15,867 nucleotides of DNA from Syntrophaceae bacterium UBA6109 (GTDB lineage Bacteria > Desulfobacterota > Syntrophia > Syntrophales > UBA6109), in assembly GCA_002428445.1 (NCBI GenBank), contig DIWJ01000085.1, forward strand, positions 36,113-51,979, written 5' to 3'. Below, piece after piece: positions 1-9,580 of this stretch. Within the stretch, counting starts at the first letter, position 1. Every line of letters starts with the position of its first letter. Position numbers and translations under genes: made by a program. Below the pieces are notes generated by a model, which was not told the DNA's origin, did no database searches, and was given only the letters and a program-made list of their open reading frames with translations.

Positions 1-895
1 GGGCCTTCAGGGCCTGGTTGACGTGGTGAAGGATCTCCATGTTCTTCGGCTCGTAGAGGTTCTGCACGTTCAGGGACGATTCGACTCGCGCCACCCCTTC
101 TTCGGTCAGGACGACGGTCCGGTGCTTTTCCTCCACCGTATAATCCTTGTCTTTCCGAAGCCGCGGGATGACCTGGTTGATGCGATAGTACTTGTCCGTG
201 GATTCCTCGGAGGGTCCCGAGATGATGAGCGGCGTCCTCGCTTCGTCGATGAGGATGCTGTCGACCTCGTCGACGATGGCGTAGTGGAAGTCCCGCTGGA
301 CGTAGTCTTCCAGCGCAAACTTCATGTTGTCGCGCAGATAATCGAAGCCGAACTCGTTGTTCGTCCCGTAGGTGACATCGGCCGCGTAGGCCTGACGGCG
401 CTGGTCGTCGTCCATCCCGTGGACGATCACGCCGACCGTCAGCCCCAGGAAGCTGTAAATCGGTCCCATCCAGCCGGCATCGCGTTTCGCCAGGTAGTCG
501 TTGACCGTGACGACATGGACGCCTTTCCCCGCCAGCGCATTCAGATAGATGGGCATCGTCGCGGCAAGGGTCTTGCCCTCACCGGTCTTCATTTCGGCGA
601 TCTTTCCCTCGTGCAGGACGATGCCTCCGATGACCTGCACATCGAAGGGTCTCATCTGCAGCGTGCGGCGCGAGGCCTCCCGGGCGACCGCGAAGGCTTC
701 GGGAAGGAGGTCCTCCATCGACGTCCCGCCGGCCAGCCGCTCCCGGAAGACATCGGTTTGCGCCCGCAGTTCCGCATCGGTCCGATTCATCATGGCCGAT
801 TCTTTTTCGTTGATCTCATCGAGAAGAAAGGACAGGCTCTTGAGATCCCGCTCGTTCTTGCTGCCGAAAATCTTCTGCAATACTGCCCCGATCAT
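1..895 (-). CDS. secA: Preprotein translocase ATPase SecA (N-terminal part, runs off the left edge)
   Basis: SecA is the cytosolic ATPase that drives unfolded preproteins through SecYEG. The visible 298 codons are the N-terminal part of nucleotide-binding domain 1. They contain the Walker A motif MKTGEGKT (about residues 102-109), the [10 protein letters not shown] helicase segment (about 131-140), [15 protein letters not shown] (about 176-190) and the Walker B region [13 protein letters not shown] (about 209-221). Three consecutive ATG codons lie at 901, 898 and 895. I chose 895 because GGGAG (902-906) then sits 6 bases upstream and the protein begins [13 protein letters not shown], typical of the family. 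The remainder of the protein lies beyond base 1. The gene follows an exported M23 peptidase on the same strand, with a terminator-like hairpin only a few bases upstream of the ribosome binding site. Identity is very secure; the exact start among the three ATGs is less so. Confidence 0.97.
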   Translation of the reverse strand, partial: MIGAVLQKIFGSKNERDLKSLSFLLDEINEKESAMMNRTDAELRAQTDVFRERLAGGTSMEDLLPEAFAVAREASRRTLQMRPFDVQVIGGIVLHEGKIAEMKTGEGKTLAATMPIYLNALAGKGVHVVTVNDYLAKRDAGWMGPIYSFLGLTVGVIVHGMDDDQRRQAYAADVTYGTNNEFGFDYLRDNMKFALEDYVQRDFHYAIVDEVDSILIDEARTPLIISGPSEESTDKYYRINQVIPRLRKDKDYTVEEKHRTVVLTEEGVARVESSLNVQNLYEPKNMEILHHVNQALKA

Positions 896-910
896 CATCA
901 TCTCCCGAAT

Positions 911-936
911 AAAAAAACCGGTAATCGCTACCGGTT
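911..936 (-). terminator. Intrinsic terminator or attenuator hairpin between the M23 gene and secA
   Basis: On the minus strand an 8-bp perfect stem, AACCGGTA / TACCGGTT, closes a 5-base loop. It is followed at once by a run of seven T (complement of the A run 911-917). It lies 50 bases after the M23 stop codon and only 4 bases before the secA Shine-Dalgarno sequence. The geometry is that of a Rho-independent terminator. Its position inside the secA leader means it could also act as an attenuator. Confidence 0.8.
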
Positions 937-986
937 GTGGAACGTTCTTTTCAATGGCGCCAAAAGTCGTTGGAAGCCGGCGGATC

Positions 987-1892
987 TCAGTTCAGATACT
1001 TTCTCGGATTCACAGGAAGACCATTGACGAAAATCGAGTAATGGAGGTGAGATCCCGTGCTTCTTCCCGAATTGCCCACGTAGCCGATGACATCCCCGCG
1101 TTTCACCCTCGTGCCGACGGCAACGGCGCTCTTTACCAGGTGCCCGTAATAGGTATTGATGCCGTATCCGTGATTCAGCTTGACGTAGTTTCCCTCGCCA
1201 TGGTCATAGGCCACTTCCTCCACCAGTGCATCGGCGGGGGCGTGGACCGTCTTTCCGACCCGCGAGGCGATGTCGATCCCGCGATGAAATTCCGTCGCGT
1301 TGCTGAAGGGGGAAATCCTCTGCCCGAATTCGGACGTGACCCATCCGTGAACAGGCCAGACGGAAGGGGTGGCGGCAAGGATCGATTTCCGTTCCCGGAA
1401 GTAACTCAGCAGTTCCTGGAAACTGCTCTGCTGGCCTTCGGCCTCTTTCATCAGCCGGTCGACCTGCTTCCCCGCCCCTTCGACGAGGTCGCGGTCCTGG
1501 GCGGACAGCTTGGCGGCGATCCGGTCTTCCTCACGCAACGATCCGCCGATGCCGAGCATCTGCTGCTTGTATTTGTTCCCCTCAAGATTCGCCATGATCC
1601 GGATCTTGCGATCAAACTGGCGGAGTTCTTCCATCCTCGACGTGAAGCCGTCGACTTTCCCCACGAGGGACGCGATCCGGCTTTCCTGCTCGGCCGTCTT
1701 CTGCTTGAGCCGCGCCAGTTCGACGTTGTCCCTCTTGATATGGATATAGTCGTACGTCAGCACCATCAAAGCCAGGGAAAGCGAAAGCAAGCCCAGCGAA
1801 ATCCCCATCAGCAGGGCATGGGACATGCAGACCTTTTTGGCGCTGTTTTTCTTTTTCGGGATGATCAAGAGGGTGTAGAAGTTGTCGGACAT
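987..1892 (-). CDS. Membrane-anchored M23 (LytM-type) murein endopeptidase
   Basis: Predicted zinc metallopeptidase of family M23 that cleaves peptidoglycan cross-links in the periplasm. The 301-residue protein has a short basic cytosolic N-terminus ([10 protein letters not shown]), one membrane-spanning helix at about residues 25-47, a long charged, probably coiled-coil stretch (about 50-170), and a C-terminal M23 domain. The zinc ligands are present: H203 and D207 in EFHRGID, and H282/H284 in GSHLHY, so it looks catalytically competent. I start at ATG 1892, which has GGAG 8 bases upstream. A GTG at 1928 would add 12 residues but lacks a better ribosome site. A good promoter lies at 1947-1976 and a terminator-like hairpin follows the stop. 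The layout resembles divisome or envelope-linked M23 proteins, but its precise partner cannot be told from this sequence. Confidence 0.9.
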   Translation of the reverse strand: MSDNFYTLLIIPKKKNSAKKVCMSHALLMGISLGLLSLSLALMVLTYDYIHIKRDNVELARLKQKTAEQESRIASLVGKVDGFTSRMEELRQFDRKIRIMANLEGNKYKQQMLGIGGSLREEDRIAAKLSAQDRDLVEGAGKQVDRLMKEAEGQQSSFQELLSYFRERKSILAATPSVWPVHGWVTSEFGQRISPFSNATEFHRGIDIASRVGKTVHAPADALVEEVAYDHGEGNYVKLNHGYGINTYYGHLVKSAVAVGTRVKRGDVIGYVGNSGRSTGSHLHYSIFVNGLPVNPRKYLN

Positions 1893-1946
1893 CGATTCTT
1901 CTCCGGCGCCTTCGGGACGATCTTTCACCTCGGAAAAAGGCAGCTG

Positions 1947-1976
1947 ATCCTATCGTACGGTTTGAAAAAAAGTCAA
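1947..1976 (-). promoter_or_regulatory. Sigma-70-type promoter for the M23 gene
   Basis: On the minus strand TTGACT (1971-1976) is separated by 18 bases from TAGGAT (1947-1952). It is about 55 bases upstream of the chosen M23 start. The same hexamers, the same spacer length and a shared CGTA(C/A)GA just before the -10 recur at 6586-6615 ahead of the ligA operon. Confidence 0.6.
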
Positions 1977-2042
1977 GCCCCATTTCTTCCCTGGGAAAAC
2001 CCTTTTCCCTTCTGCCGTCCGCACGTTCCGGGGAAAATTGTC

Positions 2043-2071
2043 TTGACTTCAAAAGAGGGAATACGTTAAAC
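2043..2071 (+). promoter_or_regulatory. Probable sigma-70-type promoter for the EF-G-like gene
   Basis: TTGACT (2043-2048) is a five-of-six -35 match. About 17 bases further lies TTAAAC (2066-2071), with GTTAAA one base earlier, a weak -10. It sits about 50 bases before the Shine-Dalgarno of the GTPase gene and faces away from the M23 promoter. Confidence 0.45.
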
Positions 2072-2119
2072 ACCGCGTTCACATCATTAGATTCCGCGCA
2101 ACACGGGAAAGGAGCTTTC

Positions 2120-4204
2120 ATGGCCAAATACGAACCGAAGTCCCTTCGGAACGTGGCAATTGTCGGTCACGGCGGCACGGGAAAAACCACTCTGTGCGAA
2201 TCTTTTTTATTTGTTTCCGGCAAAACAGATCGTCCCGGTCGGGTTGATGAAGGCACGTCGTCGCTGGATTTCGAACCCGAAGAACAGAAACGGCGGATTT
2301 CCATCGGCTCGGCGATAACTTTTGTTGAGTGGAACAAGCACAAAATCAACATCATCGACACCCCCGGCGATTCCAATTTCTCTTTTGATACGAAGAACTG
2401 CCTTCGCATCGCCGACAGCGCGCTGATCATTGTCGATGCCGTCGGCGGGGTGGAGTTTCAAACGGAGGCCGTTTGGGAATACGCCGACGAATTCCACCTG
2501 CCGCGCATGGTCTATATCAGCCGGATGGATCGGGAACGGGCCGACTTTCCAAAGACGCTCGAAAGCATCCGGACAAAGCTCGGCCGCAAACCGACTCCCC
2601 TGGTCATTCCCATCGGACAGGAGGCCGGTTTCAAGGGCGTCATCGATCTACTCGCGATGAAGGCGCTCCTCTTCGAAGATCCCAAGGGCATACCCAAGGC
2701 AGCCGATATCCCCGCAGAACTCGTCCCGGAAGCGGAGAAGTTCCGCGAGTCCCTCGTGGAAGATATCGCCGAATCCGACGAAGCGCTGATGAACAAGTAT
2801 CTCGAGGGGGGAACGCTGAGCCCGGAGGAGTTGAACGCGGCCCTGCGGAAGGCCGTTCTCTCCTGCGCCATTGTGCCGGTCGCCTGCGGCGCACCGCTCC
2901 AGAACATCGCTGTGGCCAATTTTCTCGATATCCTCATCAACTGCCTGCCCTCTCCAGTGGACCGCGGCCCCGTGAAGGGCAAAAAACCGGGGAATGGCGA
3001 AATCGAAGAACGCAAGCCCGATGTGACACAGCCTTTCTCCGCGCTCGTCTTCAAGACCATCGCGGATCCCTATGCCGGCAAATTGACCCTGTTCCGCGTC
3101 TACTCGGGAAAAACGACAGCCGATCAGGGCCTGTACAACCCCTCCAAGAAGATCCACGAGCGCGTGGGCAGCCTCTTCTTCCTCGAAGGCAAGACGCAGA
3201 AGCCCGCCGACGAACTGGTCGCCGGCGATATCGCCGCGGTCGCAAAGCTCAAGGAGACGGCCACCGGCGATACCGTGTGCTTCGAGAAGGCGCCGATCCT
3301 TTTCGACAAACTCACGCCGCCGCCCGCCATCATGACCTATGCGGTGGAGCCCAAATCGCGCGGCGATGAAGACAAGATCGTTTCGTCCATCAACCGCCTG
3401 ATAGAAGAAGATCCCTCCCTGTCCTTCAGCCGCAGCGAACAGACCAAAGAGATGCTGCTGTCGGGCATGGGCCAGGTGCACATCGAAATCGCCGTAGAAA
3501 AGATGAAGCGGAAATTCGGCCTCGAATTGACGCTCAAGATCCCCAAGGTCCCCTACAAGGAAACCATCAAGGGGAAGACCACCATTCAGGGCAAGTACAA
3601 GAAGCAGTCCGGAGGTCGCGGTCAATACGGCGATGCCTGGCTGGAGATCGAACCCCTGCCGAGAGGATCGGGATTCGAATTTGCGGACCGGATCGTGGGC
3701 GGCGTGGTTCCCCAGCAGTACCGCCCCGCCGTGGAGAAGGGCATCATCGAGGCCATGGCCGAGGGCATCGTCGCGGGATACCCCGTCGTCGACCTGAAGG
3801 TGTCCCTCATCGACGGCACCTTCCATACGGTCGATTCATCGGAAATGGCCTTCAAGATCGCTGGCTCCATGGGATTCAAGAAGGGCGTACTGTTATGCCA
3901 GCCGGCCCTCCTGGAACCGATCGTCGATATCGAAATCGAAATCCCCGAAGAATACATGGGCGACGTCATCGGCGATCTGAACAGCCGCCGCGGAAAAGTG
4001 ATCGGCATGGATACGAAGGGCACCCGCCAGATCATCAAGGGACAGGTGCCGCAGGCGGAGATTCTCAAGTATGCGCCGGATCTTCGTTCCATGACCAGCG
4101 GCCGCGGCACATTCACCTACTCCTTCTCTCATTACGAAGAAGCTCCCGCGTACGTGGCCGAAAAGATCATTGCGGAATCGAAAAAGGCCAAGGAAGAAGA
4201 TTGA
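2120..4204 (+). CDS. EF-G-like translational GTPase (EF-G-2 type paralogue)
   Basis: A 694-residue protein with the full EF-G layout: GTP-binding domain (about 1-275), domain II, domain III, domain IV (QSGGRGQYGDAWLEIEP region) and a C-terminal domain V. AAAGGAG (2108-2114) lies 5 bases before the ATG. The P loop is GHGGTGKT (16-23), as in the EF-G-2/EF-G-like branch, not the AHIDAGKT of the main EF-G. The switch II motif reads DTPGDSNF (80-87), so the catalytic histidine of DxPGH is an aspartate. The guanine-recognition motif is SRMD (134-137) in place of NKMD. Canonical EF-G translocates tRNA and mRNA on the ribosome; the role of this paralogue group is not settled. Whether it hydrolyses GTP normally is doubtful. 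A normal fusA is expected elsewhere in the genome. The downstream mogA follows with little or no spacing. Confidence 0.9.
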   Translation: MAKYEPKSLRNVAIVGHGGTGKTTLCESFLFVSGKTDRPGRVDEGTSSLDFEPEEQKRRISIGSAITFVEWNKHKINIIDTPGDSNFSFDTKNCLRIADSALIIVDAVGGVEFQTEAVWEYADEFHLPRMVYISRMDRERADFPKTLESIRTKLGRKPTPLVIPIGQEAGFKGVIDLLAMKALLFEDPKGIPKAADIPAELVPEAEKFRESLVEDIAESDEALMNKYLEGGTLSPEELNAALRKAVLSCAIVPVACGAPLQNIAVANFLDILINCLPSPVDRGPVKGKKPGNGEIEERKPDVTQPFSALVFKTIADPYAGKLTLFRVYSGKTTADQGLYNPSKKIHERVGSLFFLEGKTQKPADELVAGDIAAVAKLKETATGDTVCFEKAPILFDKLTPPPAIMTYAVEPKSRGDEDKIVSSINRLIEEDPSLSFSRSEQTKEMLLSGMGQVHIEIAVEKMKRKFGLELTLKIPKVPYKETIKGKTTIQGKYKKQSGGRGQYGDAWLEIEPLPRGSGFEFADRIVGGVVPQQYRPAVEKGIIEAMAEGIVAGYPVVDLKVSLIDGTFHTVDSSEMAFKIAGSMGFKKGVLLCQPALLEPIVDIEIEIPEEYMGDVIGDLNSRRGKVIGMDTKGTRQIIKGQVPQAEILKYAPDLRSMTSGRGTFTYSFSHYEEAPAYVAEKIIAESKKAKEED

Positions 4205-4206
4205 TC

Positions 4207-4701
4207 GTGTCCACGATTCGGGCGGCTGTCATCACGGTGAGCGACAAGGGTTCGCGCTCCGAGCGCGTCGACGAGAGCGGCCCCGCCGTTGCGGAGCTTC
4301 TCCGCGGCGCGGGGATGACGGTCGAGCTCACGGCGGTCGTCCCCGACGAAAAGGATCAGATCGAGGCCCTGCTCGTCGAATGGTCCGACATCCGGAAATT
4401 CGATCTCATCGTCACGACCGGCGGCACGGGAGTCAGCCCGCGGGACGTCACGCCGGATGCCACGTTAGCCGTCATCGACCGCGAAATCCCCGGCATGGGG
4501 GAAGCCATGCGGCGGGAAAGCGCCGCCAGGACACCGCACGCCGTGATCTCCCGCGCTACGGCGGGGATCCGCGGCTCGTCACTTCTCCTCAACCTTCCCG
4601 GCAGCCCCAGGGGCGCCCGGGAAAATCTCCTCGTAGTCCTTCCCGCCCTGAAACACGCCGTTGAAAAGATCAAAGGGGACGATCGGGACTGCTCCGCTTG
4701 A
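4207..4701 (+). CDS. mog: MogA/MoaB-family molybdopterin adenylyltransferase
   Basis: Predicted to activate molybdopterin by adenylation for molybdenum or tungsten cofactor synthesis in the cytosol. The 164-residue protein begins STIRAAVITVSDKGSRSER and has the family motif TTGGTGVSPRDVTPDAT (about 70-86) and the C-terminal NLPGSPRGARENL loop, both typical of MogA/MoaB. Two starts compete. GTG 4207 gives the usual family N-terminus. TTG 4201 would overlap the upstream TGA (sequence TTGA) and has AGGA 6 bases upstream. The gene is translationally close to the EF-G-like gene and probably shares its transcript. Its last 32 bases overlap the convergent Mut7-C gene. MogA and MoaB are hard to separate by eye. 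Confidence 0.88.
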   Translation: MSTIRAAVITVSDKGSRSERVDESGPAVAELLRGAGMTVELTAVVPDEKDQIEALLVEWSDIRKFDLIVTTGGTGVSPRDVTPDATLAVIDREIPGMGEAMRRESAARTPHAVISRATAGIRGSSLLLNLPGSPRGARENLLVVLPALKHAVEKIKGDDRDCSA

Positions 4702-5167
4702 GAAACTGACGGATCCTCTCCGGGTGGCTCCCCGGCCAGTAGGCTCTCCGGCAACCGGGGCAGCGGTGAAATCGCCCGATGCTTTCGCGGATGTGGAGAG
4801 GAAGGGATTCGGCGACAGAGTCCTTCGGCACTTCTTCGAGAGGGATGTTGCAGCGCAGGCAGCGCGTGAGAAATCGTCCTGGATCGAGCCGGATCACGGA
4901 CCGCTGCAGCAATTCGCGGAGTTGATCGCCGGTACGCTCTTTCAGAAGGATGACCAGCGCCGCCTGCCGCTCTGAGCCGGGCGCCCATTTCCTCTTTCTG
5001 CTCAGAACCGTCCTGCCCTCCGCTCTTGCCCGCCGGAACAAATCCTGCTCCGGCTCGCCGCTGCAGCAGAGCGTATCGTACCCCAAAATCCTCAACCACT
5101 TGGCAAGCCGCATCACCGTCGCGTCGGCAAGAAACTTCGGCTCGTCCTGCGGGAGGGTTTCGGTCAA
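4670..5167 (-). CDS. Mut7-C (PIN-like RNase) domain protein with C-terminal zinc ribbon
   Basis: A 165-residue protein of the Mut7-C/DUF82 type, thought to be a PIN-fold ribonuclease. The N-terminal half carries the family pattern FLADATVMRLAKWLRILGYDT, whose Asp is an expected metal ligand. The C-terminal half is a zinc ribbon with CLRC and CPGC pairs followed by the characteristic YWPGSH. Where many relatives read LLTRD, this one reads VLSRKRKW, so one acidic residue expected at the active site seems absent. The start is TTG 5167, which overlaps the upstream LapA-type stop (TTGA on the minus strand) and has GGAG 6 bases upstream. It is the last gene of the 6477-to-4670 operon and overlaps mogA tail to tail by 32 bases. 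The substrate is unknown. Confidence 0.82.
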   Translation of the reverse strand: MTETLPQDEPKFLADATVMRLAKWLRILGYDTLCCSGEPEQDLFRRARAEGRTVLSRKRKWAPGSERQAALVILLKERTGDQLRELLQRSVIRLDPGRFLTRCLRCNIPLEEVPKDSVAESLPLHIRESIGRFHRCPGCRRAYWPGSHPERIRQFLKRSSPDRPL

Positions 5168-5484
5168 GGCAAACTCCGCGGTTTCTCCTCTTCTTCGACC
5201 AATTCGGCGGGGCGCTCCTCGTGAATCTGCCTTCTCAGATCGCGGATCGTACGGTTCAGCCTTGTGATCGTTCTCGTCAGGCGAAACCTCTCCACGATGC
5301 CCATGAATCCCGTGAAAATGACCCCGGCGAGGAAGGCGACGAAGAGCAGCATGTACGCCGGGACCGAAAATTCCTTCGGAATCAGGTCATAGTACTTCAG
5401 CGGAACGGCAGCGGTATTCTCCAGCGAAAAGGTGACGATCATCATCATCAGAAGCACAATGACAATCGTGTAGATGACCTTCAT
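5164..5484 (-). CDS. LapA-domain (DUF1049) inner-membrane protein
   Basis: A 106-residue protein with two hydrophobic helices, about residues 3-20 (IYTIVIVLLMMMIVTF) and 41-62 (PAYMLLFVAFLAGVIFTGF). The segment between them, ENTAAVPLKYYDLIP, is typical of the LapA/YciS family, and a basic then acidic coiled-coil tail follows. In E. coli, LapA works with LapB in lipopolysaccharide assembly control; here only the domain is recognised and no LapB is in the window. ATG 5484 has GGGAGGT about 5 bases upstream, lying inside the end of the HIT gene, and only one base separates the HIT stop from this start. Translational coupling is likely on both sides. Confidence 0.85.
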   Translation of the reverse strand: MKVIYTIVIVLLMMMIVTFSLENTAAVPLKYYDLIPKEFSVPAYMLLFVAFLAGVIFTGFMGIVERFRLTRTITRLNRTIRDLRRQIHEERPAELVEEEEKPRSLP

Positions 5485-5485
5485 C

Positions 5486-5974
5486 TCAGACCTCCCGACG
5501 GGTATTTTCGAACAGCGGCAGCAGGCGCGCACGCGTTTGAGCGACATCTTCCGGAATCACACGCACCTCTCCCACCACGCCCATGAAATTCGTATCTCCG
5601 CCCCAGCGGGGAACGATGTGGATATGCAGGTGATCGCCGACGCCGGCTCCCGCAGCCTGACCGAGATTCATGCCGACATTGAATCCGTCGGGATTCATCG
5701 CCTGCCGCAGAATGTCCGTGGAGAGGTCCAGAAGATCGAAGATCTCCGCCCTTTCCTCTTTCGTAAGCTCCGCGATCGTGCCGATGTGGCGAAGGGGAAT
5801 CACCATCAGGTGACCCGTCGTGTACGGATACCGGTTCATCATCACGAACGCCGTCTTCCCCTCCCGGAGCATCAGGTCATCCGACCGCGACGAACCCCTG
5901 CAGAAAATACAGCCTTCCGTCCGCCCGGATTTACAGACGTAGGCCATTCTCCAGGGCGCGAAGATGACATCCAT
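5486..5974 (-). CDS. HIT-family nucleotide hydrolase/phosphorylase (Ap4A phosphorylase-like)
   Basis: A 162-residue histidine-triad protein. The triad HLHIHIV has H115, H117 and H119, the middle-to-last residues acting as the nucleophile site in this superfamily. An N-terminal APWRMAYV followed by GCIFC (C22, C25) is typical of the Ap4A phosphorylase/ATP adenylyltransferase-like branch. Such enzymes cleave dinucleoside polyphosphates or nucleoside phosphoramidates in the cytosol. The start is ATG 5974 with GGGGAG about 11 bases upstream, a slightly long spacing. It lies 26 bases after the metallophosphoesterase stop and one base before the LapA-type start, so it is mid-operon. The exact substrate cannot be read from sequence. 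Confidence 0.92.
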   Translation of the reverse strand: MDVIFAPWRMAYVCKSGRTEGCIFCRGSSRSDDLMLREGKTAFVMMNRYPYTTGHLMVIPLRHIGTIAELTKEERAEIFDLLDLSTDILRQAMNPDGFNVGMNLGQAAGAGVGDHLHIHIVPRWGGDTNFMGVVGEVRVIPEDVAQTRARLLPLFENTRREV

Positions 5975-6000
5975 GCTGCGGCAATCTCCCCTCTTCCGAT

Positions 6001-6477
6001 CTACAGCGCCACAATCGTACCGCGGATCTCGTCACCGACGTCCAGGAAACCGATGGTGTTCGCCGCCGCACGGCGGCGGTCCAGCGCCGAACCCGGATTG
6101 AAGAACAGCACTCCGTCCCGGCGCCGGTTCTCGGGACAATGCGTGTGACCGTAAACGATGCAATCCACGGGCCCCAGCGCCGCCAGCAGGCGATCCTCAA
6201 TGCCCTCCGGAGCCCCCCAGCCATGGGCGAGTCCGATGCGGAAGCGTCCGGCCCGGAACACGATCCGCTCGGGAAGGACCTGCCGGACGGAGTCAAAATC
6301 CATGTTCCCGCATACGGCCTTGTAGGGTCTCCCCGCAAACATCTCGAGAACGGCGGGAGAGACCAGATCGCCGGCGTGGAGGAGCAGATCGACGCCGGCG
6401 AAACGGTCTTCGATCAGCATCCGGAATCCCTCGTCTTCGCTGCGCAGATGCGTGTCAGAAAGGATTCCGATTCTCAC
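6001..6477 (-). CDS. YfcE/MJ0936-type metallophosphoesterase
   Basis: A 158-residue calcineurin-fold phosphoesterase. All metal-ligand motifs are present in order: SDTH (D8, H10), HAGD (D37), GNMD (N58), AHGW (H85) and YGHTH (H111, H113), followed by FNPGS. Family members are two-metal phosphodiesterases with broad activity in vitro; the physiological substrate is usually unknown. The start is GTG 6477, preceded by a strong GGGGAGG. A promoter with a perfect TATAAT lies at 6505-6532, so this is the first gene of the four-gene minus-strand operon (phosphoesterase, HIT, LapA-like, Mut7-C). Confidence 0.92.
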   Translation of the reverse strand: MRIGILSDTHLRSEDEGFRMLIEDRFAGVDLLLHAGDLVSPAVLEMFAGRPYKAVCGNMDFDSVRQVLPERIVFRAGRFRIGLAHGWGAPEGIEDRLLAALGPVDCIVYGHTHCPENRRRDGVLFFNPGSALDRRRAAANTIGFLDVGDEIRGTIVAL

Positions 6478-6504
6478 GCCACCCTCCCCTCACAAAGCCG
6501 TCCG

Positions 6505-6532
6505 ATTATAGCTCCTGGCAACAAAAAGACAA
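6505..6532 (-). promoter_or_regulatory. Sigma-70-type promoter for the metallophosphoesterase operon
   Basis: On the minus strand TTGTCT (6527-6532) is followed after 16 bases by a perfect TATAAT (6505-6510). The predicted transcript start is near 6498, about 20 bases ahead of the GTG start codon and just upstream of its ribosome site. Confidence 0.7.
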
Positions 6533-6585
6533 GCGCGATTTTCAGCCGCCAGGATCGTCGCCCGCCTTGGCCGCGGCCTTTGCGT

Positions 6586-6615
6586 TTGACTTTCCTCTTC
6601 ATCGTAAGATAGGAT
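6586..6615 (+). promoter_or_regulatory. Sigma-70-type promoter for the small ORF-ligA operon
   Basis: TTGACT (6586-6591), an 18-base spacer and TAGGAT (6610-6615) reproduce the M23 promoter at 1947-1976 almost exactly in hexamers and spacing. It points at the small gene starting at 6642, leaving a leader of about 20 bases. Confidence 0.6.
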
Positions 6616-6641
6616 GGGATTGCTCCCCCGGAGGATGGAAC

Positions 6642-9253
<2,612 letters not shown>

Positions 9254-9580
9254 CGCCGGTTCGTCCGCCTGCGACCACCGGCCGCCCCGCACCGTCCTCT
9301 CCCTTACCCGCTGTCCCTTTCACGCAGCGTGCCTCACGATGAAGAAACCGCCGGCAGCAAATTGCGGGGAGTCCGGCCGCGCTTCGGCCTCCGTTGCTGC
9401 GGCAAAAAATCGGGATTTCTTTTGGGGAAATTTTGTACTATACAAAACCCGTTGTCTTTCCCTTGCTGAATCTTTTCCAGAACAACGGAGACAAGACAGA
9501 ACCTCTCTTCGCGACCTCGCGGCTTGCATCGTCCTCCTCCAGCCGGACACTCGGCTTGGCGGAATATTCAGGCAAGGCAC
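9254..9580. other. 327-bp intergenic region between ligA and the sensor kinase
   Basis: No gene is seen here. It contains a 6-bp inverted repeat just after ligA (GCCGGT 9255-9260 with ACCGGC 9277-9282) and a 5-bp GGCCG/CGGCC hairpin (9375-9389). Neither has a T run, so neither is a convincing terminator. The perfect palindrome at 9431-9447 is listed separately. The last 140 bases become AT-rich and probably hold the kinase promoter, but no hexamer pair is convincing. Confidence 0.6.
9431..9447. promoter_or_regulatory. Perfect palindrome upstream of the sensor kinase, possible operator
   Basis: TTTTGTA, three central bases CTA, then TACAAAA: 7-bp perfect arms, 134 bases before the kinase ATG. 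It contains TACTAT and TATACA, either of which could be a -10 element, so a bound repressor would block transcription. No known regulator consensus is recognised. Confidence 0.45.

Noticed and set aside
2648..3826. 392-codon open frame on the minus strand opposite the EF-G-like gene
   Set aside because: It is an antisense shadow of a strongly supported gene, has no recognisable domains or ribosome site, and is explained by high GC at third codon positions.
9255..9389. Intrinsic terminator for ligA
   Set aside because: Two short inverted repeats exist (9255-9282 and 9375-9389) but neither is followed by a T run.
9421..9437. Possible sigma-54 promoter (TGGGG...TTGTA) upstream of the kinase
   Set aside because: The spacing is wrong and the invariant GC of the -12 element is absent.
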